In this document: piece after piece, positions 35,174 through 44,140 of the stretch
Numbering within the stretch: position 1 is the first letter of the stretch
Layout: each line of letters opens with the position of its first letter
Assembly: GCA_963708775.1 (NCBI GenBank)
Contig: CAVPTI010000012.1
Coordinates: 248,001 to 312,000, forward strand
Length of the DNA stretch: 64,000 bases
From: JAGVSR01 sp963708775
GTDB taxonomy: Bacteria > Pseudomonadota > Alphaproteobacteria > Rhizobiales > Hyphomicrobiaceae
Direction: 5' to 3'
The notes under the pieces: model-generated
Databases searched by the model: none
Told to the model about the DNA's origin: nothing
The model's input: the letters and a program-made list of their open reading frames with translations, nothing else
Made by a program: the position numbers and the translations under genes

Positions 35174-35194
35174 TGTCCAACCGCGTGGAAAAAC

Positions 35195-35713
35195 TCAGTT
35201 CAGGCGGCCCTTGAGGTCGCGGATGCTGCTGTCGATGAGGGCGTCGGCTTCGGAGCCGGTGACCTTCGCGCGCAGGATCTTTTCGGCGGTGGCGAGGGCC
35301 ACATCGACGGCCGCGGCGCGAACCTCACTTACGGCCTGTGCTTCGGCGCGCGAGATCTTTTCCTCGGCGGCTTTGGTGCGGCGTTCCAGAGTTTCGGCAA
35401 GTGTCTTGCGGGTTTCGGTGGCAAGTGCTTCGGCCTCGCGCTTGGCGGCGGCGACGATTTCCTTCGCCTCCTCCTCGGCCTCCTTGCTGCGGCGCTGGTA
35501 ATCGGCGAGCAGCTGCTGGGCTTCTTCACGCATGCGACGGGCGTCGTCCAATTCCTTGCGGATCGCGTCCGAGCGGGCATCGAGCGACTTACCGACGGTG
35601 TCAGGCACCTTGAAGTAAACCAGGATGGCAAAGAAGCCGATGAGGGCGAGTGCCGTCCAGAAGTAGGTGTCGTTCGGGTCGAGAAGGTTGGCCATTACGA
35701 TATAGGTGGTCAT
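35195..35713 (-). CDS. atpF: ATP synthase F0 subunit b
   Basis: The peripheral-stalk subunit, about 172 residues. One N-terminal membrane helix (FWTALALIGFFAILVYFKVP) precedes a long charged coiled coil (about residues 40-150) rich in Ala, Glu and Lys. ATG 35713 has GGGAG at ten bases; ATG 35695 is an alternative. It is the last gene of the F0 operon and starts eight bases from the b' stop. Alphaproteobacteria of this group use b and b' as a heterodimer. F1 genes are not in the window. Confidence 0.93.
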   Translation of the reverse strand: MTTYIVMANLLDPNDTYFWTALALIGFFAILVYFKVPDTVGKSLDARSDAIRKELDDARRMREEAQQLLADYQRRSKEAEEEAKEIVAAAKREAEALATETRKTLAETLERRTKAAEEKISRAEAQAVSEVRAAAVDVALATAEKILRAKVTGSEADALIDSSIRDLKGRLN

Positions 35714-35720
35714 GGCTTCG

Positions 35721-36267
35721 TTACTCCCCGGCGCCGGCACTGAGGGCGCGCTTCACTTCGTCGGCGCTGACATCCTTGCCCGTCAATTGCTTGATGACAG
35801 GGCCGGCGATCTCGGATGCAATTTCTCCGACGCTCGACAGCGCCTTGCGCTTCGTCTCGGCGATGCGGGCTTCCGCGTCGGCAAGCTTCTTGGCGGTCGC
35901 CGCTTCGACACCGGCGCGCTCGCGATCGACTTCAGCGGCAAGTTTTTCCTGCGTCGTGCGTGCGATTGCCGTGGCGTTGCCGCGGGCGTCGGCGAGCGAC
36001 TTTTCGTATGTCTTCATCGCGCCATCGATTTCGTCCTTCAGGCGCTCGGCCGCAGTCGATGTCGCGCTGAATGCGGTTCTGACGCTCTTCGATTACGCCG
36101 CCAATGCGCGGAATGGCGATCTTCTTCAACAGGAAGTAGAGCGCCACGAACGTGATCGCGAGCCAGACGAGCTGGGGCGAAACGGTCGAAGGATCGAGCG
36201 GCGGGAACACCTTGTTCGCGGTGCCGCTGTGCGGGACTTCTGTTCCCGTGGTGACGGGCTCGGTCAT
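35721..36267 (-). CDS. atpG: ATP synthase F0 subunit b', frameshifted as written
   Basis: The second stalk subunit, which pairs with b. From ATG 36267 the first frame gives an N-terminal region, one helix (LVWLAITFVALYFLLKKIAIP) and GGVIEERQNRIQRDID. The reading then moves one base and continues AAERLKDEIDGAMKTYEKSL to the stop at 35721. One extra base at about 36054 explains the break. The remainder is well conserved and the subunit is needed for ATP synthase, so a sequence error is likely. AAGG lies about ten bases before the start. The symbol atpG is used for b' in some genomes and for gamma in others; atpF2 is another name. Confidence 0.85.
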
Positions 36268-36332
36268 TGGATGGGCCTTGATGTCACCGGCCCAACGAGC
36301 GGGCCAATTCAATTTGAATTCTTCGAGGGGCC

Positions 36333-36362
36333 AAACGGACCGGCTTCACAGCCGGTCCGTTT
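36333..36362 (-). other. Very stable intercistronic hairpin between atpE and the b' gene
   Basis: A perfect 13-pair inverted repeat (36333-36345 with 36350-36362). In the sense direction of the operon the loop is GTGA, which as RNA is a GNRA tetraloop. No T run follows, so it is not a simple terminator. It may protect the 3' end of the atpE message or lower expression of the genes after it, since subunit c is needed in many more copies than b and b'. A second small palindrome, AATTCAATTTGAATT, lies at 36306-36320. Confidence 0.6.
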
Positions 36363-36448
36363 GCCAACCCTATGGGAAGAGAAGCCAGAAAGCTTTCAGT
36401 CTTGCGTCCGAAAGCTTTTCTAGCGCCTCGATGGCTCGTGACGAGAGA

Positions 36449-36673
36449 TCAGGTGAACAGCAGCAGGAACGCAATGACGAGGGCGAAGATGCCCAGAGCT
36501 TCCGTCACGGCGAAGCCGAAGATGAGGCGGCCGAACTGGCCATCAGCAGCTGACGGGTTGCGGAGCGCGCCCTGAAGGAACTGGCCGAACAGGTTGCCAA
36601 CGCCGATGGCGGCGATGCCAATGCCGAGCGCTGCGATGCCCGCACCGATAAACTTAGCCGACTGAGGATCCAT
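36449..36673 (-). CDS. atpE: ATP synthase F0 subunit c
   Basis: The proteolipid ring subunit, 74 residues, with two membrane helices joined by a polar loop (GALRNPSAADGQ). The proton-carrying Glu is in FAVTEALGIFALV in the second helix. The first helix has the Gly/Ala-rich pattern GAGIAALGIGIAAIGVG. ATG 36673 follows AGGGAGAG. It lies between atpB and the b' gene. Confidence 0.97.
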   Translation of the reverse strand: MDPQSAKFIGAGIAALGIGIAAIGVGNLFGQFLQGALRNPSAADGQFGRLIFGFAVTEALGIFALVIAFLLLFT

Positions 36674-36727
36674 AATTCTCTCCCTATGGTTGATCGTGTG
36701 ATGGTGTGATGCGCTGCCGCCGTGGCT

Positions 36728-37510
36728 TTAGTGGCCCGGATGCAGAGCGTCGTTCAGGTACATGCAGGTCAACATCGTGAAGACGTAGGCCTGCAGGAAT
36801 GCGACGAGAAACTCGAGCGCGGTAATGCCCAGAACCGCGAGCAGCGGCAAGGGGGCGATCGCAGATGCCGCGCCACCGGCGCCGAGCAGCATGATGATGA
36901 AGCCGGCGAAGACCTTCAGCGTGATGTGGCCGGCCAGCATGTTCGCGAACAGTCGCAGCGAGTGGCTGAGCGGACGCGAGAAGAATGAGATGACTTCGAT
37001 GAGCGATACCAGTGGCAGCACGTAGATCGGCACGCCATCGGGCACGAAAAGCTTGAGGAAGCCGAGGCCGTTCTTGGCGAAGCCGACGACGATGACGGTG
37101 AGGAACACCAGGATCGCGAGAGCGGCGGTGACCCAGATCTGGCTCGTGACCGTGAAGAACCCAGGGATCATGCCCATCATGTTCAGCGTGAGAATGAACA
37201 TGAAGAACGTGAAGATGAGCGGGAAAAACTTCATTCCCTGCTCGCCCATGCTGTCGCGGACCATGCCGGCGACGAATTCGTAGAGGCTTTCGGCGACCGA
37301 CTGCATGCGGCTCGGGACGAGCGAGCGTCCGCGCGAGGCGTACATCAAAAGGCCGAACGACAGGAGCACGCCGGCGACCATGAACAGGGCCGAGTTCGTG
37401 AAGGTGGCGTCGACGCCGAAGATCTCGAGGGGGAAGAGGCGCTTGACCTCAAACTGATGGATGGGGTCCGGCATTCCGCCGCCACCCTGTGCCCCGTGTT
37501 CTGCTGCCAC
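36728..37510 (-). CDS. atpB: ATP synthase F0 subunit a
   Basis: The proton-channel subunit, 260 residues with five to six membrane helices. The essential Arg is in LSHSLRLFANMLAGH (helix 4), with the conserved GHITLKVFAG following. The N-terminus HQFEVKRLFPLEIFG is typical of alphaproteobacterial members. It lies between atpI and atpE. Confidence 0.97.
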   Translation of the reverse strand: MAAEHGAQGGGGMPDPIHQFEVKRLFPLEIFGVDATFTNSALFMVAGVLLSFGLLMYASRGRSLVPSRMQSVAESLYEFVAGMVRDSMGEQGMKFFPLIFTFFMFILTLNMMGMIPGFFTVTSQIWVTAALAILVFLTVIVVGFAKNGLGFLKLFVPDGVPIYVLPLVSLIEVISFFSRPLSHSLRLFANMLAGHITLKVFAGFIIMLLGAGGAASAIAPLPLLAVLGITALEFLVAFLQAYVFTMLTCMYLNDALHPGH

Positions 37511-37524
37511 GTCCCTACCCCGGT

Positions 37525-37939
37525 TTATTGATCGTCGTTATCCGGCACGGATTGACCGAGCTTGAAGTCCTTCTGGGACTTCGATCTCGGCCTGCATCCG
37601 CTTGAAGGCCCTCAGGATATTGAGGATACCTGCGCTGAAACCCAACATGATGAACACGAGAAACAGCCACGGCCTGGTCCCAAGCCATGCGTCGAGCACG
37701 TAGCCCATGAACCCGCCGACCAGAATGGCCGCGACGAGTTCGGACGACATTCTCAACCCGTAGGCCATGCCGCGTGAGCGGTTGGCCCGGTCTTGCTGAT
37801 CCTCGATTTCGGCCTGTTTCTCGGCCTGGACACTACCGATACGCGTGCCCAGCTCAGAGGCCCGGCGTTTGAACTCAGCGATATCCTCAGGGCTCAAGTG
37901 TCCCTTTTCAGGGTGTGCCCCATGGTCTGGGTCCGCCAT
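37525..37939 (-). CDS. atpI: ATP synthase accessory protein AtpI, C-terminus probably frameshifted
   Basis: A small membrane protein, the first gene of the F0 operon, thought to help c-ring assembly or magnesium supply. It has a charged N-terminal coiled region and two membrane helices (ELVAAILVGGFMGYVLDAWL and the LFLVFIMLGFSAGILNIL region). As written the frame ends at 37538. However, one fewer base in the GGG at 37575-37577 gives the ending QKDFKLGQSVPDNDDQ and a stop at 37525-37527, a more natural acidic C-terminus. I give the wider span. The first 120 residues are secure. Confidence 0.85.
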
Positions 37940-38090
37940 CGGATTCCTCCACGGAAAACGGCCGAAAACGCGAAGGTTTTCGAACGCGCCGCACCATATG
38001 AGCGGCCCTATGGGGTGTCAAGAAAGGGCGGCTGCGGCCTCTCCGACCTAGGGTATGGCGAAACCGCGCAGGTGCATTTTAGTTGCCGGT

Positions 38091-38206
38091 TCCGACTCCT
38101 GCGGGGAGCCGGCCGGAGGCGGATTGGGGCGGCGGAGGCGAGTTTTGTTTATCGCTCCGACTCCGCGGGAAGCCGGCGGAGGCTCCTGCCGGGGAGCCGG
38201 CCGGAA
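38091..38206. repeat. Cluster of GC-rich hairpin repeats between smc and atpI
   Basis: Three related copies occur at 38091-38117, 38156-38182 and 38181-38206. Each has a CTCC...GGAG inverted core followed by GCCGGC, for example GACTCC, then GGGGAGCCGGC. The same core appears in the two larger units at 43994-44093. They resemble REP-type intergenic palindromes. The surrounding 37940-38223 gap holds nothing else I can identify. Confidence 0.55.
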
Positions 38207-38223
38207 GCGACGGAATGGCCGGG

Positions 38224-41200
38224 TTAGCCGGCTTCGCGGAAGGCGCGGGCGGTTTCGAGGTCGACGGAGACCAGCTGAGAAATGCCGCGCTCGGCCATGG
38301 TGACGCCGAAGAGGCGGTTCATGCGCGCCATGGTCATCGGATGGTGGGTGATGACGAGGAACCGGGTCGCTGTCTCGGTCGCCATTTTTTCCATGAGCGT
38401 GCAGAAGCGATCGACGTTGGCGTCGTCGAGCGGGGCATCGACTTCGTCGAGCACGCAGATGGGCGACGGGTTGGTCAAAAAGACCGCGAATATCAACGAC
38501 AAAGCCGTGAGCGTCTGCTCGCCGCCGGAGAGGAGCGAGAGCGTTGCCGGCTTCTTGCCCGGGGGCTTTGCGATGATTTCCAGACCGCCTTCGAGAGGGT
38601 CTTCCTCCGATTCCACCATTTCGAGGCGCGCTTCGCCGCCGCCGAAGAGCGTGGTGAACAGGCGCTGGAAGTGGCCGTTGACGGTGACGAAGGCCTCTTC
38701 GAGGCGCTTTTTGCCTTCGCGGTTCAGTTGTCCGATGGCGGCGCGGAGCTTTGCCACGGCCTGTTCGACATCGGCCTTCTCGGTCTCCATGGAGCTGATT
38801 TGCTCAAGGAGGACAGTCAACTCGTCGTCGGCCTGGAGGTTGACGCCGCCGAGGCGTTCGCGGTCGGCTTTGAGGCGCTGCAGTTGACGGTCGATGTCGA
38901 GAAGCGGGGGCAGGGCGGCGCCGCGTTCGATGCCCGCCAGTGAGAGGCAATCGTCGGGTGCGACCTCGAACGTCTCGCGGATGCGGCGGGATTCCTCCTG
39001 GCGGCGGGCGCGTGCGTTTTCGAGCCGAGCTTCGATGCGCGCGCGGCCTTCGCGGGCTTCCGAAACTTGAGCTTGAGCGGCGCGCATGGCTTGGACGGCT
39101 TCGCGCAGCGCGGTGTCGGCAAGAGCGAGCTTGTCGGCAGCGGCCTGGCGGTCACTTTCGGCGGCGCTGATGGCGGAGAGGATCGCGCCGCGGCGCTCGG
39201 CGATCTTTTCGGGGAGATCGGCCAGCGTTTCGAGTTCGGCGCGGGTCTCGGTGAGGCGCTCTTCCAAGCTCTTGATCTGCTGTTCGGCGCCATGCTGGCG
39301 GGCCGTCCAGCGGTCGCGATCGGCGCGTGCGGAGGTCTGGCGCTCGGCGTTGAGTTGGCGTTCGCGGCGCAGGGCTTGCAGCTTTCCGCGTGCCTCGCCG
39401 GCGGCGCGGCGTGCGGCTTGAGCTGTTTCGTGCGCAGCGTTGGCGACGGGTTCGAGGTTTTCAGATTTGGCTTCGTCGTCGCGCGCGGCCTCTGTTTCTG
39501 TCAAGCGGGCGCGGGCCTCGCTGAAGTCCGCTGCAAGTCGTTCCTTGGCTTCGGCGACGGCTGCGAGCTTGGCTTCGGTTTCGCGGGCCATCTTTTCGAT
39601 GACGGAGAGGCGATTGCGGGTTTCGCCGAGTTCGGACTGCGTCTTGCGCCACTCCGCGCGCAGCGTGCGCTCGACGGTCTGCGCGGCGGCGTGCGCTTCG
39701 ATGGCGGCTGCCTCGGCATTCAGAAGAGTGCTGGCGGCGGCGCGAGCTGCATGTTCGCGCTCCTCGATCTCAGCCATGCGGTTGCGTTCGGCCAGGCGCT
39801 GGGCGGCAAGCGTGGCGCCACCACTGGCGGCAACGTAGCCGTCCCATCGCCACAAGTCGCCGTCGACACTGACGAGGCGCTGGCCAGCGGCGAGGTTCTG
39901 TTGAAGGACCGGGCCGTCTTCGTGCGGCACAACACCGATTTGCGACAGGCGGCGTTGAAGTTCGGGCGGCGCGTCGACATAGCGGCTCAGAGGCTCGACG
40001 CCATGAGGCAAGGCGGGGTCGATCGCGGTTTCAATGTGAAGCAGACGCCAGTGGACTGGCGCGTCTTCCGCGACAGGCGCAGTGAGGTCTTCGCCAAGGG
40101 CAGCCCCAAGTGCTGCTTCGTAGCCGGGCGTGACGCTGATCTGATCGACGATGGGTGGCAGGTCGTCGTCACGAACGGGGATCAGGAGCTTGGCGAGGGT
40201 CTCCCGCTCGGTCTTGAGATTGGAGAGCAGGAGGCGCGCGGAGGCGGCTTCGTCGCGATGCCGATTGGCGGCTTCGGCGGCGGCGGTGACTTGTTCTTCG
40301 GCCTCGTGGATCTCGCGTTCGAGACGGGCGGAGCGCTCGGTGAGGACGTGGCCTTTTTCCGTCGTCTCCTGGAGTTCGACGACATCGGGCGCGCGGCCCT
40401 GGATGTCGCGCGTTTGCGCTTCAAGAGAGGCTGCTTGCCTTTCGAGCCGGGCCACGGCGTCGCGGCGTTCGGCGACGGCGGTATCCAGTGACCGGCGGCG
40501 GGCGCGCTGTTCGGCGGCACGGTGCGTGATGTCGGCGAGTGATTTTTCGGCGGCGTCGAGCTTCTGTTCGAGATCGGTGAGTTCGGCGGCGGCTTTGTCT
40601 TCGGCGGCGACGGCGCCGTTTTCGGCCTCGATGAGGGTCGCCAGATCTCTGTCGAGACGGGCCAGAACATCGCGGGCTTCGGAGATGGCGTGCGTTTCGC
40701 GGGCGATGTCGCGTTCCAGCTGGGTCTGGCGGTTGACGAGTTCGTTGGTGCGCTGGCGGGCGCGCTCGGCTTCCTTTTCGAACGTCTCCTGTTCAATCTT
40801 GAGGCGGCCGAGAGCGGCGCCCTTTGCGGCTTCGGTATCGCGCAGAGGCGGCAGGTGTTCGGCGAGTTCGGCCTCGGCGCGCAAGCGCGCGGGACTCGGC
40901 TTCGGTGGCGAGGCCCAAGCGCGCGGTTGCGTCGGTGAGGTTCTTCTCTTCCTGATCCACGAGAGCTTGCGCTTCCGCCCAGGAGAGATGGAAGACGAGC
41001 GCCTCGGTGCGGCGGATATCGCCGGAGAGTTCCTTGTAGCGGCGGGCCTGGCGAGCTTGGCGTTTCAGGCTTTCGATTTGAGACGAGAGGCCGCCCATGA
41101 TGTCGCCGAGGCGGGCGAGGTTGTTCTCGGCGGCCTTGAGGCGCAATTCGGCTTCATGGCGACGGCTATGGAGACCGGCGATGCCGGCAGCGTCTTCGAG

Positions 41201-41689
41201 AACGCGGCGGCGCTGTTCAGGTTTGGCGTTGACGATCTCGGAGATCTGGCCCTGACGAACAAGCGCGGGCGAGCGCGCGCCGGTGGCTGCGTCTTCGAAC
41301 AGGATCTTCACATCGCGGGCGCGCGCTTCCTTGCCATTGATGCGGTAGGCGGAGCCGGCTTCGCGCTCAATGCGGCGCGTAATTTCGATGACGTCGTGGT
41401 CGTTGAATTCGGCCGGAGCCTTGCGTTCAGCATTGTCGAGGAAAAGTGTGACTTCGGCAGAGTTGCGGGCCGGGCGAGTGTTGGTGCCGGAGAAGATCAC
41501 GTCGTCCATGGCGGCGGCGCGCATCGACTTGTGCGAGGTCTCGCCCATGACCCAGCGGAGGGCTTCGAGAAGATTTGACTTGCCGCAGCCGTTGGGGCCG
41601 ACAACGCCCGTCAGCCCGGCCTCGACAATGAGGTCGGTCGGCTCGACGAACGATTTGAAGCCCAAGAGCCTCAGGCGGTTGATCTTCAT
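38224..41689 (-). CDS. smc: Chromosome segregation protein SMC, frameshifted as written
   Basis: A chromosome condensation ATPase of about 1154 residues if read through one break. The first frame (41689 to about 40890) carries Walker A in VVGPNGCGKSNLLEA. The second carries a long coiled coil, a hinge around the middle (LPPIVDQISVTPGYEAALG), a second coiled coil, and the C-terminal head with signature LSGGEQTLTALSLIFA and Walker B ICVLDEVDAPLDDANV. One extra base near 40885 in a GC-alternating stretch shifts the frame; removing it gives ESRALRAEAELAEHL. The total length is normal for SMC. It lies downstream of two dsbA genes. Confidence 0.92.
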
Positions 41690-41779
41690 TCGATTATGGT
41701 CTCGGACGCACGTGGGCGCTTCAGAATGCCAACAGTTGCCTTGTGCGGATGCCAGTGCACCCGATCGAGGCGGCTCTGT

Positions 41780-42580
41780 CTAGCGCGCGGGGACCGCGTT
41801 CGCAGTTGCGGCGGGACGCCCGCTCAGGAGCGGATCGACCTTGCTGCGGATCTCGGCCATCGTCAGCGTGCTCTTCACCCGCTGGTTCTGGATGAAGAAA
41901 TTCGGCGTTCCGATGATGCCGAGCGTGCGGCCCCGGTCTTTCACGCGCTTCAACGCGTCAATCATGGCCTGATTCTGCAAGCAGCGATCGAATTCGGGGC
42001 GCGTTACCCCCACCTGTGTCGCTACGGCGAAGATGGGATCGAGGCGGACTTCCTGAGAAACCCAGGAGGCCTGCTGTTCAAGAAACTTACCGTAGAGCGT
42101 GAAATACTTGTCGGGCGCCGCGCAGCGGAGCGCGATCGTGGCCGTGCCCGACGTTTTGCCGATCGGGAATTCACGCAGCACAAATCTGACTTTTCCGGTG
42201 TCGATGTATTCGCGCTTCAGTTGCGGGAACACGTCCCGGTGGAACGCGCGACAGTGCGGGCACGTCAGCGACATGTATTTGATGATCGTAACCGGAGCGT
42301 CGTCGCGGCCGAGGGCCATTTCCGGCAGATCGGGGCTCGGGGCAATAACTTCGGCGAGCGTCGGATTCTGGATGATCTGGCGTGCGCCAGCGGTGGGGTC
42401 GGGTATCTCGTTCAGCGACCCGATGCCGCCTGACGGGGCATCGTTCGTGACGGCGGCTGTCCCGGCGGAACTGCCGCCAATTGCCGGCGCACCAGAGTTG
42501 GTGCAGGCCGCGAGCGCGAGGGCCGCGGCGAGCGGCACGAGGAAAGTCAGACGATGACCTCGTGCCGCGCGCAGGCTCAT
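41780..42580 (-). CDS. DsbA-family thioredoxin-fold lipoprotein
   Basis: A thiol-disulfide exchange protein of about 266 residues. The signal peptide ends in a lipobox LAAC (about residue 24), so this copy is membrane-anchored, with a Ser/Gly-rich linker to about residue 60. The thioredoxin-like domain has the active site CPHC in LTCPHCRAFH and the cis-Pro segment IIGTPNFFI. ATG 42580 overlaps the stop of the upstream soluble DsbA-like gene (ATGA). The two are tandem paralogues and probably cotranscribed with smc. Confidence 0.92.
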   Translation of the reverse strand: MSLRAARGHRLTFLVPLAAALALAACTNSGAPAIGGSSAGTAAVTNDAPSGGIGSLNEIPDPTAGARQIIQNPTLAEVIAPSPDLPEMALGRDDAPVTIIKYMSLTCPHCRAFHRDVFPQLKREYIDTGKVRFVLREFPIGKTSGTATIALRCAAPDKYFTLYGKFLEQQASWVSQEVRLDPIFAVATQVGVTRPEFDRCLQNQAMIDALKRVKDRGRTLGIIGTPNFFIQNQRVKSTLTMAEIRSKVDPLLSGRPAATANAVPAR

Positions 42581-43254
42581 TTCAGCAGCGGTTCCAATGT
42601 CTTGTCGAAGCCTTCGATCGTCGGCGGCTCGGTCAGCTTCTTGCCGTTGATGTAGAAAGTGGGAGTGGCGCTGACGCCAAAGGTTTCGGCGGCGCGCGTG
42701 CGGATGGCCGTCAGCTTGTCGAGAAGCGCCTGGTCGGTCAGACACTTGTCGAAGCTTTCCTGGGTGAAGCCGGCCTGCTTTGCGATCTCGAACAGCTTCG
42801 GTGTGGGGTTTTCCTTTACGTAGGCCCAGTCGGCCTGGGTGTCGAACAGTGCGCTGATCATCGGCAGGGTCTTTTCGCCACCGGCGCAGCGCGCAAGCAT
42901 GGACGCTGCGAATGCGCGGGGATCGAGCGGGAACTCGCGGAAAACGATGCGCACCTTGCCGGTGTCGACGTACTTCGTTTTCAGCTCCGGAAGCACCTTG
43001 GTGTGGAATTGCTTGCAGTGGCCGCAGGTCATCGAGGCATATTCGACAATCGTCACCTTTGCGTCGGGCTTGCCCATGACGAGGTCAGGCAATTCCGGCT
43101 GGTTCATCAAGGCTTCGACAGCAACTTCAGTGGGGCCGTCACCGGGGCGGGCGAGTAGGGGCTGCGTGGCAGCGGCGACAGCGATCGCACCGACCCCGGC
43201 CAAGGCGAGGGCCGCACGACGGTCGATGCTGAAAAGATTGAGGAAAGTCTTCAC
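42577..43254 (-). CDS. DsbA-family periplasmic thiol-disulfide oxidoreductase
   Basis: A 225-residue exported protein. A signal peptide (about residues 1-36, ending near PLLA) is followed by a DsbA-like fold: VTIVEYASMTCGHCKQFH with the CGHC active site, an inserted helical domain, and the cis-Pro loop VSATPTFYINGKK. It could oxidise or shuffle disulfides in exported proteins. It overlaps the lipoprotein paralogue by four bases. The closeness of dciA, dsbA and smc is conserved in Alphaproteobacteria. Confidence 0.94.
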   Translation of the reverse strand: MKTFLNLFSIDRRAALALAGVGAIAVAAATQPLLARPGDGPTEVAVEALMNQPELPDLVMGKPDAKVTIVEYASMTCGHCKQFHTKVLPELKTKYVDTGKVRIVFREFPLDPRAFAASMLARCAGGEKTLPMISALFDTQADWAYVKENPTPKLFEIAKQAGFTQESFDKCLTDQALLDKLTAIRTRAAETFGVSATPTFYINGKKLTEPPTIEGFDKTLEPLLK

Positions 43255-43394
43255 GGGCGGCTCCTGATCGATCCACTCTTGGCGGGCTCGGCGCCTGACG
43301 GATGATGTTCAGGCGCGTAACACGCGGTCACTGCCGCATTAAGGCAAAAAGCATCTGAATGCCAACTGAATAGCCCGTAATGCGACGGCAGCGG

Positions 43395-43973
43395 TCAGGT
43401 GCGGCGGGTCGCGCCTCTTACGCCGGCTTCCATGCGAGCCAGAGCGCGGGCCAGCGGGTCGTCGGGCAAGGTCGGGTGCTGCGGCTGGGCTGCCAGTTTC
43501 GTCACAGATCGCGAGGCGGCAATCGCGTGGGCGGGCAAGGGAGCCTGGAGAATGCGCAGTTCCGCAATGGCGCGGTAGCCGAAGTAGGCGTTGATGCGCT
43601 CGATGATCTGGCGGGCCCGGTATTCCACATCGAGCGCGCGAGCGGGATCGACGCGCAGAACGAGCGTGGCACCGGGGCGGGCGCCGCTTTCTTGAGCAAG
43701 TTCAGCTGTCTCGAAGCCTTGCGGCCACTTCACGCGCTCAGGCGTGGTCCATTGCGCAAGGTCGGCGCCGGCGATGCGGGGCCAATCCATGATCAGGGAG
43801 GCTGTGGAAAAGCCGAACTTCTCGAAGGCTTTACGGGTAAGCCCCGGCACAAATGCCCCAACGGACTTGCTTGCGGGTCCACGGCCGCGCGACAGCGACG
43901 GCCCAAGCCGTGCGCGAACGATGGTGCCGCTCCATGCGGGCGGGGGCGTCGTGCTGCGGTTCGGCTTCGCCAT
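43395..43973 (-). CDS. DciA/DUF721 family protein
   Basis: A soluble 192-residue protein of the DUF721/DciA family; DciA proteins help load the replicative helicase DnaB. The KH-like core is WPRIAGADLAQWTTPERVKW, followed by TLVLRVDPARALDVEY and QIIERINAYFGYRAIAELRI, which match the family. The N-terminal 45 residues are basic and Pro-rich. ATG 43973 is chosen because upstream in-frame sequence comes from the repeat units. It is divergent from mutY with nested-hairpin repeats in between. The replication role is inferred from the family. Confidence 0.85.
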   Translation of the reverse strand: MAKPNRSTTPPPAWSGTIVRARLGPSLSRGRGPASKSVGAFVPGLTRKAFEKFGFSTASLIMDWPRIAGADLAQWTTPERVKWPQGFETAELAQESGARPGATLVLRVDPARALDVEYRARQIIERINAYFGYRAIAELRILQAPLPAHAIAASRSVTKLAAQPQHPTLPDDPLARALARMEAGVRGATRRT

Positions 43974-43993
43974 GTGTGGTGCCTTTTTTGGTG

Positions 43994-44093
43994 GCGCAAG
44001 GCGACTCCGCTGTCGCGGAGCCGGCCGCCTTGCGCGGGCGTTTTGGTTGCGCAAGGCGACACTGCTGTTGCGGAGCCGGCCGCCTTGCGCGGG
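43994..44093. repeat. Two tandem 45-base nested-hairpin repeats between dciA and mutY
   Basis: Unit A is 43994-44038 and unit B is 44049-44093; their starts are 55 bases apart. Both have identical ten-base outer arms GCGCAAGGCG and CGCCTTGCGC. In unit A an inner perfect stem CTCCGC-TGTC-GCGGAG (44005-44020) lies inside; in unit B the inner left arm has two changes (CACTGC). Both keep GGAGCCGGC. This is the layout of a REP/BIME-type element. They lie in a divergent promoter region. Confidence 0.8.
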
Positions 44094-44140
44094 AGTGATT
44101 TGCGAAGTCGGTTTGCGCGGGACCGCGCGGTCATTACCCT

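Noticed and set aside
39067..40491. 474-codon open frame antisense to smc
   Set aside because: Composed of Gly/Phe/Ala repeats mirrored from the smc coiled coil; no start site signal or family resemblance.
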